DNA of 64,000 nucleotides, taken from assembly GCA_038319685.1 (NCBI GenBank), contig JBBQDN010000002.1, forward strand, positions 1-64,000. The letters run 5' to 3'. Origin of the DNA: UBA6022 sp038319685. Its GTDB lineage: Bacteria > Patescibacteriota > Saccharimonadia > Saccharimonadales > Saccharimonadaceae. A program made the position numbers and the translations under genes. How positions within the stretch are numbered: position 1 is the stretch's first letter; the number at the start of each line of letters is the position of its first letter. Below the pieces are notes generated by a model. It saw only the letters and a list, made by a program, of their open reading frames with translations, did no database searches and was not told where the DNA came from. This document shows positions 49,243-58,575 of this stretch, one piece after another.

Positions 49243-49740
49243 ATGGAATTATTTGACCTCGTTGATAAAAATGACAATGTGATCGGCGTGACTGATAAAA
49301 AAACAGTTCACGCTACCGGCCAGCTGCACCGTGTTGCTGCCGTGTTCGTATTTGACCAAAACGGTGAACTGTACGTACAGCAACACCCGATCGACGGGAA
49401 ATGGGATCACTCCGTAGGTGGACACGTTGCGCAGGGTGAAAACTATGCTCAGGCCGCTTCCAGAGAGGCGGAGGAAGAACTAGGTATTACTCAACCACTT
49501 GAAGAAATAGCAACATCCGTATATGCTGACGAGCATCCTGGAATGCAACATATGTTTGGCATATATAGCTGTGTCGCAGATTCGAACTGGAAATTCACTC
49601 CAAACCCTAACGACAAAGTAGAAGTAATCTTCCCGATGAGCGTCACTGCTATTCGTCAGGCAATGTTAAATGATCCAGATAAATTTACTGCCGGTTTCCG
49701 CATTACGATGACCGAGTATGTGCGATTAAATAATTTCTAA
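49243..49740 (+). CDS. NUDIX hydrolase
   Basis: This 165-residue protein has a complete Nudix box, GHVAQGENYAQAASREAEEELG, within a fold that starts ELFDLVDKNDNVIGV and has RVAAVFVFDQNGELYVQQ. The layout resembles Idi-like or YfcD-like NUDIX enzymes that hydrolyse nucleoside-diphosphate derivatives; the substrate is unknown. TGCTATACTAACACT lies directly upstream of the ATG (leaderless). The next gene also looks nucleotide-related. Confidence 0.9.
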   Translation: MELFDLVDKNDNVIGVTDKKTVHATGQLHRVAAVFVFDQNGELYVQQHPIDGKWDHSVGGHVAQGENYAQAASREAEEELGITQPLEEIATSVYADEHPGMQHMFGIYSCVADSNWKFTPNPNDKVEVIFPMSVTAIRQAMLNDPDKFTAGFRITMTEYVRLNNF

Positions 49741-49766
49741 GTTCAGTTATTTGCTATGATTAATCC

Positions 49767-50213
49767 ATGACTCAACTCAATCTCGCCATATGTGCAAGCG
49801 CAAGTTTCTATACTGAAGTAATTGCATTTAGTTATGAACTAGAAGATCTAGGAATACATGTCATCCTTCCAAAAACAGCGGCAAGAATGAAGGCCGAAGG
49901 GCGTGAGAACGCTGAAGTAACGACAGACTGGTCAACATCGTCGACCGGCTATCACGGCAAGACTGAAGTCATGCGTGAACATTTTGACGAGATTGCAAAA
50001 AGTGATGCAATTCTGGTCATCAACTACGAAAAACACGGCAATGCAAACTACATTGGGCCAAATGTACTGATGGAAATGGCCGTCGCATTTTATCTAAAAA
50101 AGCCAATCTTTATTCTGAATGATCAGCCGGCAGATTCACCACTCATCGACGAAATACTTGGGCTTGAACCGATATTTCTAAAAGGTAATATTAGCAAATT
50201 ACAGAACAAATAA
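49767..50213 (+). CDS. Nucleoside 2-deoxyribosyltransferase-like protein
   Basis: This 148-residue soluble Rossmann-like protein begins LNLAICASASFYTEVIAF, with SDAILVINYEKHG and NYIGPNVLMEMAVAFYLKKPIFIL. The last part is the typical GxxVLMEMA-x-A pattern of nucleoside deoxyribosyltransferase-like proteins, with the Glu as candidate nucleophile. Exact reaction unknown. It follows the NUDIX gene by 26 bp, with TGCTATGATTAATCC before its ATG, so both could act in nucleotide salvage or sanitation. Confidence 0.72.
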   Translation: MTQLNLAICASASFYTEVIAFSYELEDLGIHVILPKTAARMKAEGRENAEVTTDWSTSSTGYHGKTEVMREHFDEIAKSDAILVINYEKHGNANYIGPNVLMEMAVAFYLKKPIFILNDQPADSPLIDEILGLEPIFLKGNISKLQNK

Positions 50214-50271
50214 CGCTGGTGGGATGATTCCGTTCTCATATGTCATTCCTGGTGTCCTGTATAATAGGTAT

Positions 50272-51060
50272 ATGCACGATACACGCTCACAACAAGTTGT
50301 CCTTATTACCGGAGCGTCAAGCGGCTTTGGATTAGCCTTTGCAGAGCAGTTTGCACAACTAGGCTATTCTGTCGTTATGGTGGCGAGTGATAAACAAAGA
50401 TTACTCTCGGCAGCCCAAAGTATCCGCTCGACAGCGTCAACACGAATCTACAGCATCGTCCAGGATCTTAGTACTCCGGGCGCCGCGATGTTACTATATG
50501 AAAAGGTAGCCAAAGAGCGTTTGTCAATCAATGTTCTCGTTAATAATGCCGGTTTTGGCACAAGCGGTGAATTTATCGGTATAGATTACAAACGAGAAGA
50601 AAGTGAGATGTATCTAAATATGGTCACCCTCACCCTACTGACAAAATTATATCTTGGCGATATGAAAAAAATGGGCAATGGGAAAATATTAAATGTCGCG
50701 TCACTTGCTGCTTTTTCACCTGGTCCGTATATGGCCGTATATTACGCAACCAAAGCCTATGTGCTACATTTTAGTGAAGCACTGGGTCAAGAATTAAAAG
50801 ACACAGATATTACGGTGACGACATTTTGTCCTGGCCCAACGGCAACTAATTTTGCAAAAACAGCTGACGTCACAAAAACAGGATTATTTGCGAAAAAACT
50901 TCCTACGGCTGATGCTTCTGCGCGAGTGGCGATTGATGGATTACTTGCCAACAGACAAGTCGTCTACGATAATCCTAAAAACCATTTTATTGCGTTGATA
51001 ATTCGATTACTGCCAAGGAAATTTTTACTGCAAAAAGTTGCCCAAATCAATAGAAGGTAG
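50272..51060 (+). CDS. Short-chain dehydrogenase/reductase
   Basis: This 262-residue SDR enzyme has VVLITGASSGFGLAFAEQF for NAD(P) binding, the NNAG motif in NVLVNNAGFG, the catalytic Ser region LNVASLAAFSP and YYATKAYVLHFS with the Tyr and Lys of the active site, then CPGPTATNF. It resembles the DltE/YqjQ-like branch; the substrate is unknown. The start at 50272 follows GTATAATAGGTAT (leaderless); the longer frame from 50224 runs through the promoter. Confidence 0.92.
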   Translation: MHDTRSQQVVLITGASSGFGLAFAEQFAQLGYSVVMVASDKQRLLSAAQSIRSTASTRIYSIVQDLSTPGAAMLLYEKVAKERLSINVLVNNAGFGTSGEFIGIDYKREESEMYLNMVTLTLLTKLYLGDMKKMGNGKILNVASLAAFSPGPYMAVYYATKAYVLHFSEALGQELKDTDITVTTFCPGPTATNFAKTADVTKTGLFAKKLPTADASARVAIDGLLANRQVVYDNPKNHFIALIIRLLPRKFLLQKVAQINRR

Positions 51061-51190
51061 ATGCATACTATTAAGTTCCTGGGTCACGGCGAATGTAAAT
51101 GGTATGTTCAGATAAAATCAAGCTGATAAATTGTCAATAAAGTGAACGTGTGCTATAACTACAGATAACATTTAACCACTGGGGGAATAC

Positions 51191-51886
51191 ATGGAAGAAA
51201 AACAAACGAGTTCAAATGGATTTGGGATTACTGCACTTGTCGTCGGTATCGTAGCATTGCTTTTGGGCTGGACCGGCATCCCCGGTGTCATCCTGGCGGT
51301 TGTCGCACTTGTATTTGGTATTCTGGCGCTAGTCAAAAAACAGAATAAGGGTATGGGTATCACAGGTGTCGTTCTCGGTTCATTAGCCCTCATTGCCGGT
51401 CTATTCGTCACGACTGTCGGTATTGCTCTTATTGGTGGTGCTGCAAAAGTAGCTGGTGATATTTCGAGTGAGCAAAAAGTGATCGACGCAACAAAAAAAG
51501 ATTTCGCCAGCGGTGAAGCAGCGACCTTTGATACATTAGAAGCAAAAGTAACCACCTATACGCCAAACTGGGTTGCAACCGATGGATATAGCACGCCCAA
51601 AGAAGGATACGAGTTTGTGTTCGTGAGTCTTAATCTAAAAAACAAAGGAAGTGAAACACTGTCGGTCAATCCATTCGATTTTAAAATAAATGATAGTGGT
51701 GTGGTAACTGATCATGAAATAGCCACAACTGCAACACCGTTTAATGCGGTCGAGCTAAAATCCGGAGCTGCAATCGATGGTGATCTTGTGTTCCAAGTCA
51801 AAAAGGGTGCAAGCGGTCTGAAACTAGAGTATAAACACTTTAACGCCAAGGTATTCAAAGACGTGTCTTATACACTTGGACTCTAG
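51191..51886 (+). CDS. Membrane-anchored DUF4352-type lipoprotein-like protein
   Basis: This 231-residue protein has an N-terminal DUF4190-like pair of helices (ITALVVGIVALLLG and GVILAVVALVFGILALV), a further helix (GITGVVLGSLALIAGLFV), and an extracellular DUF4352-type beta domain from about residue 120 (KEGYEFVFVSLNLKNKGSETLSV divided into two runs). DUF4352 domains act as surface or immunogenic lipoprotein-type modules; no lipobox is seen here. GGGGGAATAC precedes the ATG. Confidence 0.82.
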   Translation: MEEKQTSSNGFGITALVVGIVALLLGWTGIPGVILAVVALVFGILALVKKQNKGMGITGVVLGSLALIAGLFVTTVGIALIGGAAKVAGDISSEQKVIDATKKDFASGEAATFDTLEAKVTTYTPNWVATDGYSTPKEGYEFVFVSLNLKNKGSETLSVNPFDFKINDSGVVTDHEIATTATPFNAVELKSGAAIDGDLVFQVKKGASGLKLEYKHFNAKVFKDVSYTLGL

Positions 51887-51929
51887 GTATTGAACAGCTT
51901 TTCCTCACAGGGTGTATAATTGCATAAAG

Positions 51930-53522
51930 ATGGATAAAACCACACCCACTAATATCGGAGTGTTGCTCGAACAGGCAACGCAGAATATCGCGTCGTACGA
52001 TCGCTTTATCGACTCGACAAAACACGAACAGACGGTCCATGTTCCCAACGTTGCGAACGCCGTTTTATTTGCCTACGAACAGCTCCGTAATGCTTCGGAA
52101 AACATCGAAGATCATCTATTAGTTCAGCGAGCAATTCTTCGATTTTACAAACGTAATCTTACATTTGCTGCCAACAAAAAACCTTCGGGATTAGGTAGCG
52201 AGCTCATTATCGAGATGACACAGGTTGAGTACCTTCAAAACGATAGCGTGCCAGTTTCGACAATTAGCAAACTCGATGAGCTTATCCAGGTGTACTACGA
52301 TGCATTCTGGAGCATACGCAAACAATATCCAAAAATATCGGCCCAAAAAGGTGAACAATGGATACTTGAAATTCTATCAGTTAAATCTGAACAGCTGTTT
52401 AACAACCCAATTCGGATTCTTTCGTTTGCCCACTTCGCCCATGCTCATTTCACAAAACTTATTAAATACGAAGATATCATCGTCACTGATGAATCGCTTG
52501 ATAAAACCGACTACCCTACTTTGCTGTATATAAGTATTCATAAAGCACTCCTAAAATCAGATAACGCAAATGTTCGAAGTGGGCTACTTGATCTGTATAC
52601 ATTTAGTCCTTCTGCGATTAAACAGTTCGTTGAATTTAATCGTAAATACGACAAACTCGCTGCACTTGACGCGACGACAAAATTATCACGATTTATTAGT
52701 AAAAACGGCGCATCGCTCCGTATTATTAGGTCTACTTTTTTTGACAACAGTGACCACGTACCGGCCGACCTTTCAAACCAGTCAAAAATCCGTTCAACGA
52801 TCAGATCTCAGATCGATACAGAATACCAGAATGTCAAAAGAAATTTAAATAGCGGCATCATTAAAAGTATTGTCTTTTTGCTTATTACAAAAGCCATCAT
52901 TGGCGTGCTGATCGAAATTCCGTACGACGTCATCGTTACGGGATCGATTGTCATATTACCATTAGTCGTTAACCTGCTATTTCCACCTACTTTTTTGGCG
53001 GTGACTGCTTTGACGTTCAAGATCCCCGGTGAAGCAAACAAAAATGCACTCACCGATTACATCGAGAGTATGCTCTATAGCGGGTCGACACAAAACTCAC
53101 CAACCCTGAAATATACGGAATCGGTTGGTAACGCATTATTATTTAATGTCCTGTATGTCGCGGTGTTCATCGGCGCATTTTATTTGGTAGCTTCTCGACT
53201 AGCACTGCTTGATTTCAATCTTGTCCAAGGATTTATTTTCTTTATTTTCCTTTCAACAGCGAGTTTCCTGGGCTATCGTATTACACTTCAAATCAAAGAA
53301 CTGGAACTTGTGAGTACGAGCCAAGGATTTATTGCGCTCGTTCGGGACTTTCTTTATGCGCCGTTTATATTCCTTGGTAAAAAAATATCGTATCGATTTG
53401 GTCAGCTTAATTTAATCGCACAGATACTTGATATCGTGATCGATCTTCCTCTCAAGACAACGGTCAAATTAGTCCGACAGTGGATGATATTTTTGAATAA
53501 TAAAAAAGATGAGTTGCTCTAA
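51930..53522 (+). CDS. Large multi-pass membrane protein, unknown function
   Basis: Unrecognised 530-residue protein. The N-terminal 300 residues are soluble and helical, with an Asp/Lys-rich character. They are followed by four to five hydrophobic helices (IIKSIVFLLITKAIIGVLI, IVILPLVVNLLFPPTFLAVTAL, LLFNVLYVAVFIGAFYLVA, GFIFFIFLSTASFLGYRITL) and a cytoplasmic C-terminus. The start at 51930 follows GTATAATTGC (leaderless). Similar proteins with an alpha-helical soluble N-domain are known in CPR genomes but not characterised, to my knowledge. The ClpC-like gene lies convergent, about 100 bp away. Confidence 0.7.
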   Translation: MDKTTPTNIGVLLEQATQNIASYDRFIDSTKHEQTVHVPNVANAVLFAYEQLRNASENIEDHLLVQRAILRFYKRNLTFAANKKPSGLGSELIIEMTQVEYLQNDSVPVSTISKLDELIQVYYDAFWSIRKQYPKISAQKGEQWILEILSVKSEQLFNNPIRILSFAHFAHAHFTKLIKYEDIIVTDESLDKTDYPTLLYISIHKALLKSDNANVRSGLLDLYTFSPSAIKQFVEFNRKYDKLAALDATTKLSRFISKNGASLRIIRSTFFDNSDHVPADLSNQSKIRSTIRSQIDTEYQNVKRNLNSGIIKSIVFLLITKAIIGVLIEIPYDVIVTGSIVILPLVVNLLFPPTFLAVTALTFKIPGEANKNALTDYIESMLYSGSTQNSPTLKYTESVGNALLFNVLYVAVFIGAFYLVASRLALLDFNLVQGFIFFIFLSTASFLGYRITLQIKELELVSTSQGFIALVRDFLYAPFIFLGKKISYRFGQLNLIAQILDIVIDLPLKTTVKLVRQWMIFLNNKKDELL

Positions 53523-53623
53523 ACAGACATCGTCGATTTATTATATGGGTATCGAAGTATTGCTTGTGCCGTCATACAAATAGTTTATACGGACCTACGA
53601 ACATAAACAGCTTTATTCTAGTC

Positions 53624-56086
53624 CTAGATGGGATCAGGACCAGAATCAGTCGGCTCACCGCCAGAAGCAATGTGATTTGCCCGGTCTGAAGATCCGACAA
53701 TCTGCAGCACTTGGTCGAGCGTAATAGTAATCTTACTACCAGGTGCCACGGTCCCCGATAACATCTGTTTGGCAACAGTATTTTCAACAGCACGCTGAAC
53801 GATACGTCGCATCGGACGCGCACCCAGTCGAGGATCATAGCCACGCTCTACAAGAAGTAACTTGGCATCCTGTTCAACGTCAACACTTACTTTTTGCAGC
53901 GCAAGATTCTTGTTGATACCCTTAATGATCAGGTCGATAACTTGCACGAGTTCTGGTTTATCGAGTGGACGAAACGTGACGATTTCGTCAAACCGGTTCA
54001 AGAATTCTGGACGGAACTGATTAGTATTAATCAGCTCATCAATAAACTGTTTTTCAAACTGTTCAAGTTCATAGCCACGATCAATATATTCGCGAATACG
54101 ATCAGCGCCAGCATTTGATGTAGCGATGACTATCGTATCGCGAAAACTAACTTCTCGGTTTTTGATATCACGCAAAATTCCTTCGTCGAGCAGTTGCAAT
54201 AACGTTGTCAGAACCTGTGGATGTGCTTTTTCAATCTCGTCCAATAACACGATGCTAAACGGCTGTTTCATTGCCTGTGCTGTCAGACTCGCCGGATCAT
54301 CAGCACCATCAGCAATGAGCCGCGATACGTCCTCGGGACGAACATATTCGTTCAGATCTAGTCGAATCATGCGATCTTCACCACCAAAGTACACATCAGC
54401 GAGTGCTTTGGCAAGTTCGGTTTTTCCCACACCTGTAGGACCTAAGAATAAAAATGTGCCGATCGGACGATTCGTATTACGAACACCAGCCCGCGCCCGA
54501 CGAATAGCGTCACTCACCACCCCAACAGCACGGGTCTGGTTAATCATACGCGTATGTATCAAATCTTCGAGGTGAAGTAATTTCTCGCGAGCCTCAACAC
54601 CTGTTTCAACACCAACTTTGATACCCGATGTCTGTTCAATAGCTTTTTGGACCGAGTTAATTGTCACCAGACCATTTTCGCTATAACCTGCCGCTGATTC
54701 CATCAGCTTGATTGCTCGGCCAGGCATCGCAAGGTCATGAACGTAGCGCTGGCTGAGTCGAAATGCTTCTTCGAGCGACTGATAGGTATAGGTAACCTTA
54801 CGCCTAAATTCCGTGAGGATGAGCTGATCGCGCATGACCGCAATTGTTTCGTCCTCGGTCGCTTCGGCAATCGAAATGCGATTTAGAGCATTGATAAGCT
54901 GTGGGTTACGCTGACTAATCTGCAGATATCGCTGTTCGTCCATCGTCAAAATAATCCGTAAACTTCCCGCCTCTAGAATCGGTAATAACACGTTAGATAA
55001 ATCGACCGAACCGATACCTTCTTCAAAAAATAGCTGTGCGTTGTCTAGGCAGATAATAATATTTTTTGCACTATGCGCTTCGCCAAGTACCCGCATGATC
55101 AGATTTTCTAGTTCACCGCGTCCTGGTGCAGTAGCAATCAGCGCTGATGAATCCAGAATGAATACCTGACGAAACTTCAAACTATCGGGCACGCGTGAGT
55201 TAGCATCCAGTAGTTTTTCGGCAAAAGCATGAACTATCGTCGTTTTACCGACACCCGCCTGACCAACAAGAACAGCATTCTGTCGACCGTTTGTTCCGAA
55301 TGTATCAATGAGCTGATCACGAGCAGACAGGTGCGCTTCTAAATCAACGGACAGTAAGCCTCCTCGGCTAATTTGTTCGCTAATATTAATACCAAAACGA
55401 GTCAGCAGGGGAATATAGCCAAATGACCAATCCCGAGCAATCCCACCAGTTCGCCTAGGTCTCCCGTGTTGAGTAATAAGGTCCCGTATATGCTGCTGCC
55501 ATAATACTCCTCTAATCAGATCGTCGTCGTCAAGGTTAAGATGGGCAAGAAGTAACTGGCTATCATTGAATGCGCGCATCAACGCAACCACCAGCACGCT
55601 ACCGGTAACATGCTGTAGGTTTGTTTTTTCACGAACATCAATTGCGTGCTGCCATATCACTTTTGTCGTATCGGGTTGATCAGAAGATATATCTTGTAAA
55701 AACTGCGACGTCATGCCAAATCGGGCTGCAAAAAACTGACCACCAGGTACCTGACCGACTGCTCGGGCAATATCTTTCGGTGTTGGATTTACTGGCAATT
55801 GACCGAGCACATCACCAGAAAGAATATCCTCAATCCCGACTACTCGTTTACTTGAAGGAATGTGTTTTAATTCACCTTTATACCACTGCGCAGCCATATA
55901 CGGTACTGCAGCCATGCCAATAAGTATCCAGCCGATTGACTGTGACGCAACGACAAGTGCGAGTCCAGCAAGTATCAACAAAAGTGTGACAATGATAGAG
56001 ACTTGATACCAGGTTTCGCCAAAACGAACCCCGATACGTGCTTTTTTTGCACGTTTGCTACCATAATCAAAGCTTATATTTTCCAC
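53624..56086 (-). CDS. Membrane-anchored ClpC/ClpB-like AAA+ ATPase
   Basis: This 820-residue protein has two N-terminal transmembrane helices (VSIIVTLLLILAGLALVV and GWILIGMAAVPYMAA), then a Clp-N-like region. AAA module 1 has Walker A GQAGVGKTTIVHAF, and AAA module 2 has GPTGVGKTELAKALA, Walker B IVLLDEIEKAHP, sensor/Arg-finger regions and the D2-small domain GYDPRLGARPMRRIVQ. It resembles ClpC/ClpA unfoldases that feed proteases, but is membrane-tethered. No ClpP-binding IGF/L loop is obvious by eye. The start is the GTG at 56086 after AGGAG, overlapping the upstream gene by 13 bases. Confidence 0.9.
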   Translation of the reverse strand: MENISFDYGSKRAKKARIGVRFGETWYQVSIIVTLLLILAGLALVVASQSIGWILIGMAAVPYMAAQWYKGELKHIPSSKRVVGIEDILSGDVLGQLPVNPTPKDIARAVGQVPGGQFFAARFGMTSQFLQDISSDQPDTTKVIWQHAIDVREKTNLQHVTGSVLVVALMRAFNDSQLLLAHLNLDDDDLIRGVLWQQHIRDLITQHGRPRRTGGIARDWSFGYIPLLTRFGINISEQISRGGLLSVDLEAHLSARDQLIDTFGTNGRQNAVLVGQAGVGKTTIVHAFAEKLLDANSRVPDSLKFRQVFILDSSALIATAPGRGELENLIMRVLGEAHSAKNIIICLDNAQLFFEEGIGSVDLSNVLLPILEAGSLRIILTMDEQRYLQISQRNPQLINALNRISIAEATEDETIAVMRDQLILTEFRRKVTYTYQSLEEAFRLSQRYVHDLAMPGRAIKLMESAAGYSENGLVTINSVQKAIEQTSGIKVGVETGVEAREKLLHLEDLIHTRMINQTRAVGVVSDAIRRARAGVRNTNRPIGTFLFLGPTGVGKTELAKALADVYFGGEDRMIRLDLNEYVRPEDVSRLIADGADDPASLTAQAMKQPFSIVLLDEIEKAHPQVLTTLLQLLDEGILRDIKNREVSFRDTIVIATSNAGADRIREYIDRGYELEQFEKQFIDELINTNQFRPEFLNRFDEIVTFRPLDKPELVQVIDLIIKGINKNLALQKVSVDVEQDAKLLLVERGYDPRLGARPMRRIVQRAVENTVAKQMLSGTVAPGSKITITLDQVLQIVGSSDRANHIASGGEPTDSGPDPI

Positions 56087-56457
56087 GGTATCACTCCTGT
56101 AATCGCAAGGATAATTCCGGTAATAGGCAGTACCGGTGCAATAGCCCATACAAGCATCGTCACGCCGCTCATCAAAACATACAGCATAATAGCAACAATG
56201 CCGACAATCATAACTGCCGTTCGCACCATTGCACCAATACAGCGTGAGATAAGTCGATCTGCTAATGCCCGCAATTTGATTTCTAAGGGACCATCAACCT
56301 GACCCGCCGATATCTGTCGAAAGGGTGAAAATAACGTCCGGACAAGCAGACCAATCGAGAAATAATCCATCATCGCCGCTAATCGTTCGCGAAACATGAC
56401 GAGCCGCTGAATCCAGCCATCCCCATACCACCACGAGAGAATCCCCACAATAAACAT
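56074..56457 (-). CDS. Small membrane protein partner of the ClpC-like ATPase
   Basis: This 127-residue protein has a basic, Arg-rich N-terminal third and two C-terminal transmembrane helices (IGAMVRTAVMIVGIVAIMLYVL and TMLVWAIAPVLPITGIILAI). Its stop overlaps the GTG start of the ClpC-like gene, implying coupled translation and probably physical partnership at the membrane. The ATG at 56457 is chosen over the upstream GTG because TTACAAT lies directly before it. Family not recognised. Confidence 0.65.
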   Translation of the reverse strand: MFIVGILSWWYGDGWIQRLVMFRERLAAMMDYFSIGLLVRTLFSPFRQISAGQVDGPLEIKLRALADRLISRCIGAMVRTAVMIVGIVAIMLYVLMSGVTMLVWAIAPVLPITGIILAITGVIPWKI

Positions 56458-56575
56458 ACGTCTATTGTAACGCACTCCGAGCGGTTAGGCTATAATGGAA
56501 GAATTTAAGCGATGAGATCAAACTTGATTGATTTCATCCGAGGATTCGCATCACTACACGTAGTATAATAGGCAT

Positions 56576-57844
56576 ATGTCAAAACCATATGTCACGATGC
56601 TCGGTAAAGCAGTTCGCGCGATTGCTAAAATGCGTGGAGGTGGATCGGCCCTGCCTGGATTATTTGTCGAACGTATTGATCCCGATTTTATTCGACGAAC
56701 ACTCGCTCAACTACCCGATGGCGTCGTCGTCATTAGTGGAACAAATGGTAAAACAACGACGACCAAGATGGTTGTTGAACTCTTGGAAAGTCAGGGCATG
56801 AAAGTTTTCACCAATCGTACCGGAAGTAATTTTACCCGTGGTGTCGCGGCAGCGTTACTGGGTGAGGTTGATATGAAGGGAACGCTTGATGCTGATATTG
56901 CCGTGCTCGAACTTGACGAAGCGCACGCTGTTCACTTCGTTGATAGTATTCCCCCACGTTTTAGTTTACTCCTGAACGTCATGCGCGATCAGTTGGATCG
57001 ATTTGGCGAGATTGATGCGACCGCTGGATTACTTGCGCATATCGCACAGCACACGACTGAGACTGTCGTCCTAAACCGCGAAGATCCCCGCGTCGCAGCC
57101 ATCTCGAACGGTTTATCTACGCCGTCTGTTTCATTTTTCGGCCTCAACAAACGACTACGCCACCTATTCCCAAATGACGACGAACTACATGGAGGCAGTC
57201 AGCTGATAGGAGTACAAAAAGCGGTCGTCACACTTGATAGCCTCGACGAACAAACAGCCCACTTTACAATAGACAAAAAACAATTCACGACAACGTTAAA
57301 ATTACAGGGGATATACAATATCTACAATGCAGCGGCGGCACTTGCACTCGTGAAAGCTATCGTCGGCAACACGCTTAACTACGACTCGCTTATCACCGCA
57401 CTGGGTGACGTTGAACCGGCTTTTGGTCGAGGTGAAACGATCACAGTTGGAGGCCAGCCTTTAGAACTTGTCCTTGTAAAAAACCCGAGTGGATTCCGAT
57501 TAGGACTGAGTTCATTTCCACCCGCGGGATATGCAACGATGATTGCCATCAACGATAACTACGCTGATGGCCGTGATATGAGCTGGCTATGGGATGTTGA
57601 TTTTGACAGTCTGCGCGCGACCAGCGTTGGTGTCGTGTCTGGTATCAGGGCCTACGACATGGCGCTTCGTTTGCAATATGATGAAATCGAAGCAACCTAC
57701 ATCGAACCATCTCTGCCTGATGCACTCCGACATTTTATTAGTACGTATAGTACCCAACCAAAACGTATTTACTGTACCTATACGGCAATGTTGGCGCTTC
57801 GTCGTGAGCTAGGCAAAATAACAACTGTCGAGGTAATTTCATGA
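56576..57844 (+). CDS. murT: Lipid II isoglutaminyl synthase, MurT subunit
   Basis: This 422-residue Mur-ligase-fold protein has the P-loop VVVISGTNGKTTTTK, NRTGSNFTRGVAAALL, IAVLELDEAHA, and the MurT C-terminal domain with NPSGFRLGL and YADGRDMSWLWDVDF. Together with GatD it amidates D-glutamate in lipid II using glutamine. The four Cys of the usual MurT zinc ribbon are absent; the only Cys is near the C-terminus. GTATAATAGGCAT precedes the ATG (leaderless). The gatD start overlaps the last four bases (ATGA). Confidence 0.92.
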   Translation: MSKPYVTMLGKAVRAIAKMRGGGSALPGLFVERIDPDFIRRTLAQLPDGVVVISGTNGKTTTTKMVVELLESQGMKVFTNRTGSNFTRGVAAALLGEVDMKGTLDADIAVLELDEAHAVHFVDSIPPRFSLLLNVMRDQLDRFGEIDATAGLLAHIAQHTTETVVLNREDPRVAAISNGLSTPSVSFFGLNKRLRHLFPNDDELHGGSQLIGVQKAVVTLDSLDEQTAHFTIDKKQFTTTLKLQGIYNIYNAAAALALVKAIVGNTLNYDSLITALGDVEPAFGRGETITVGGQPLELVLVKNPSGFRLGLSSFPPAGYATMIAINDNYADGRDMSWLWDVDFDSLRATSVGVVSGIRAYDMALRLQYDEIEATYIEPSLPDALRHFISTYSTQPKRIYCTYTAMLALRRELGKITTVEVIS

Positions 57845-58563
57845 ACGAAAAATCTATTACCGTGTTACGTCTTTATCCCAGAGATATGAATATTTACGGT
57901 GACCTAGGCAATGTACTGGTAATAAAAAGACGTCTGGAGTGGCATGGATACGATGTCACCCTCATAACCTATAATCAGGGTGACGTATTTCCCTCTAATG
58001 TCGATATGATCATCGGAGGTGGAGGTCAAGATTCCGGGCAAGATACCATCCAAGCTGATTTGCTAAAAATTGGCCCCCACCTACGACAACTGGCCGATCG
58101 CGATGTGCCGATGTTGATGATATGTGGGCTTTATCAACTATTCGGAAAATTCTTTAAAACAAGCTCAGGGACCATCATCGAAGGTATCGGGTTACTTGAT
58201 ATCGAAACACATGCAGGTGATGAACGTCTGATCGGAAATATCGTCACAACTAGCGAGTTATTTGGTGATATTATCGGATATGAAAATCATAGCGGACAAA
58301 CTTTCCTGGGTGAAAATGCCACACCCCTAGGACGTGTCATTAAAGGTGCTGGGAATAACGGGCACGATAATTCCGAAGGTGTACGTTACCGTAATGTCAT
58401 CGGAAGCTACCTCCATGGGTCACTTTTGCCGAAGAACCCACGCCTAGCTGATTTTCTTATTGAACAGGCCGTCACGCGAAAATACGGTGAGTTTATCCCG
58501 ACAGTCATAGACGATAGGTTCGCAGTGGAAGCTCGTGAACGAGCTCTCAAACGACCACGTTAG
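57841..58563 (+). CDS. gatD: Lipid II isoglutaminyl synthase glutaminase subunit GatD
   Basis: This 240-residue class I-type glutamine amidotransferase has the GGGGQDSGQ oxyanion region, the nucleophile Cys in LMICGLYQLFG (about 98), and the catalytic His in GSYLHGSLLPKNP (about 195), the pattern found in GatD/CobQ-like proteins. It hydrolyses glutamine and passes ammonia to MurT for D-Glu amidation of lipid II. It is translationally coupled to murT by ATGA. Confidence 0.93.
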   Translation: MNEKSITVLRLYPRDMNIYGDLGNVLVIKRRLEWHGYDVTLITYNQGDVFPSNVDMIIGGGGQDSGQDTIQADLLKIGPHLRQLADRDVPMLMICGLYQLFGKFFKTSSGTIIEGIGLLDIETHAGDERLIGNIVTTSELFGDIIGYENHSGQTFLGENATPLGRVIKGAGNNGHDNSEGVRYRNVIGSYLHGSLLPKNPRLADFLIEQAVTRKYGEFIPTVIDDRFAVEARERALKRPR

Positions 58564-58575
58564 ATAACTGTAGTT

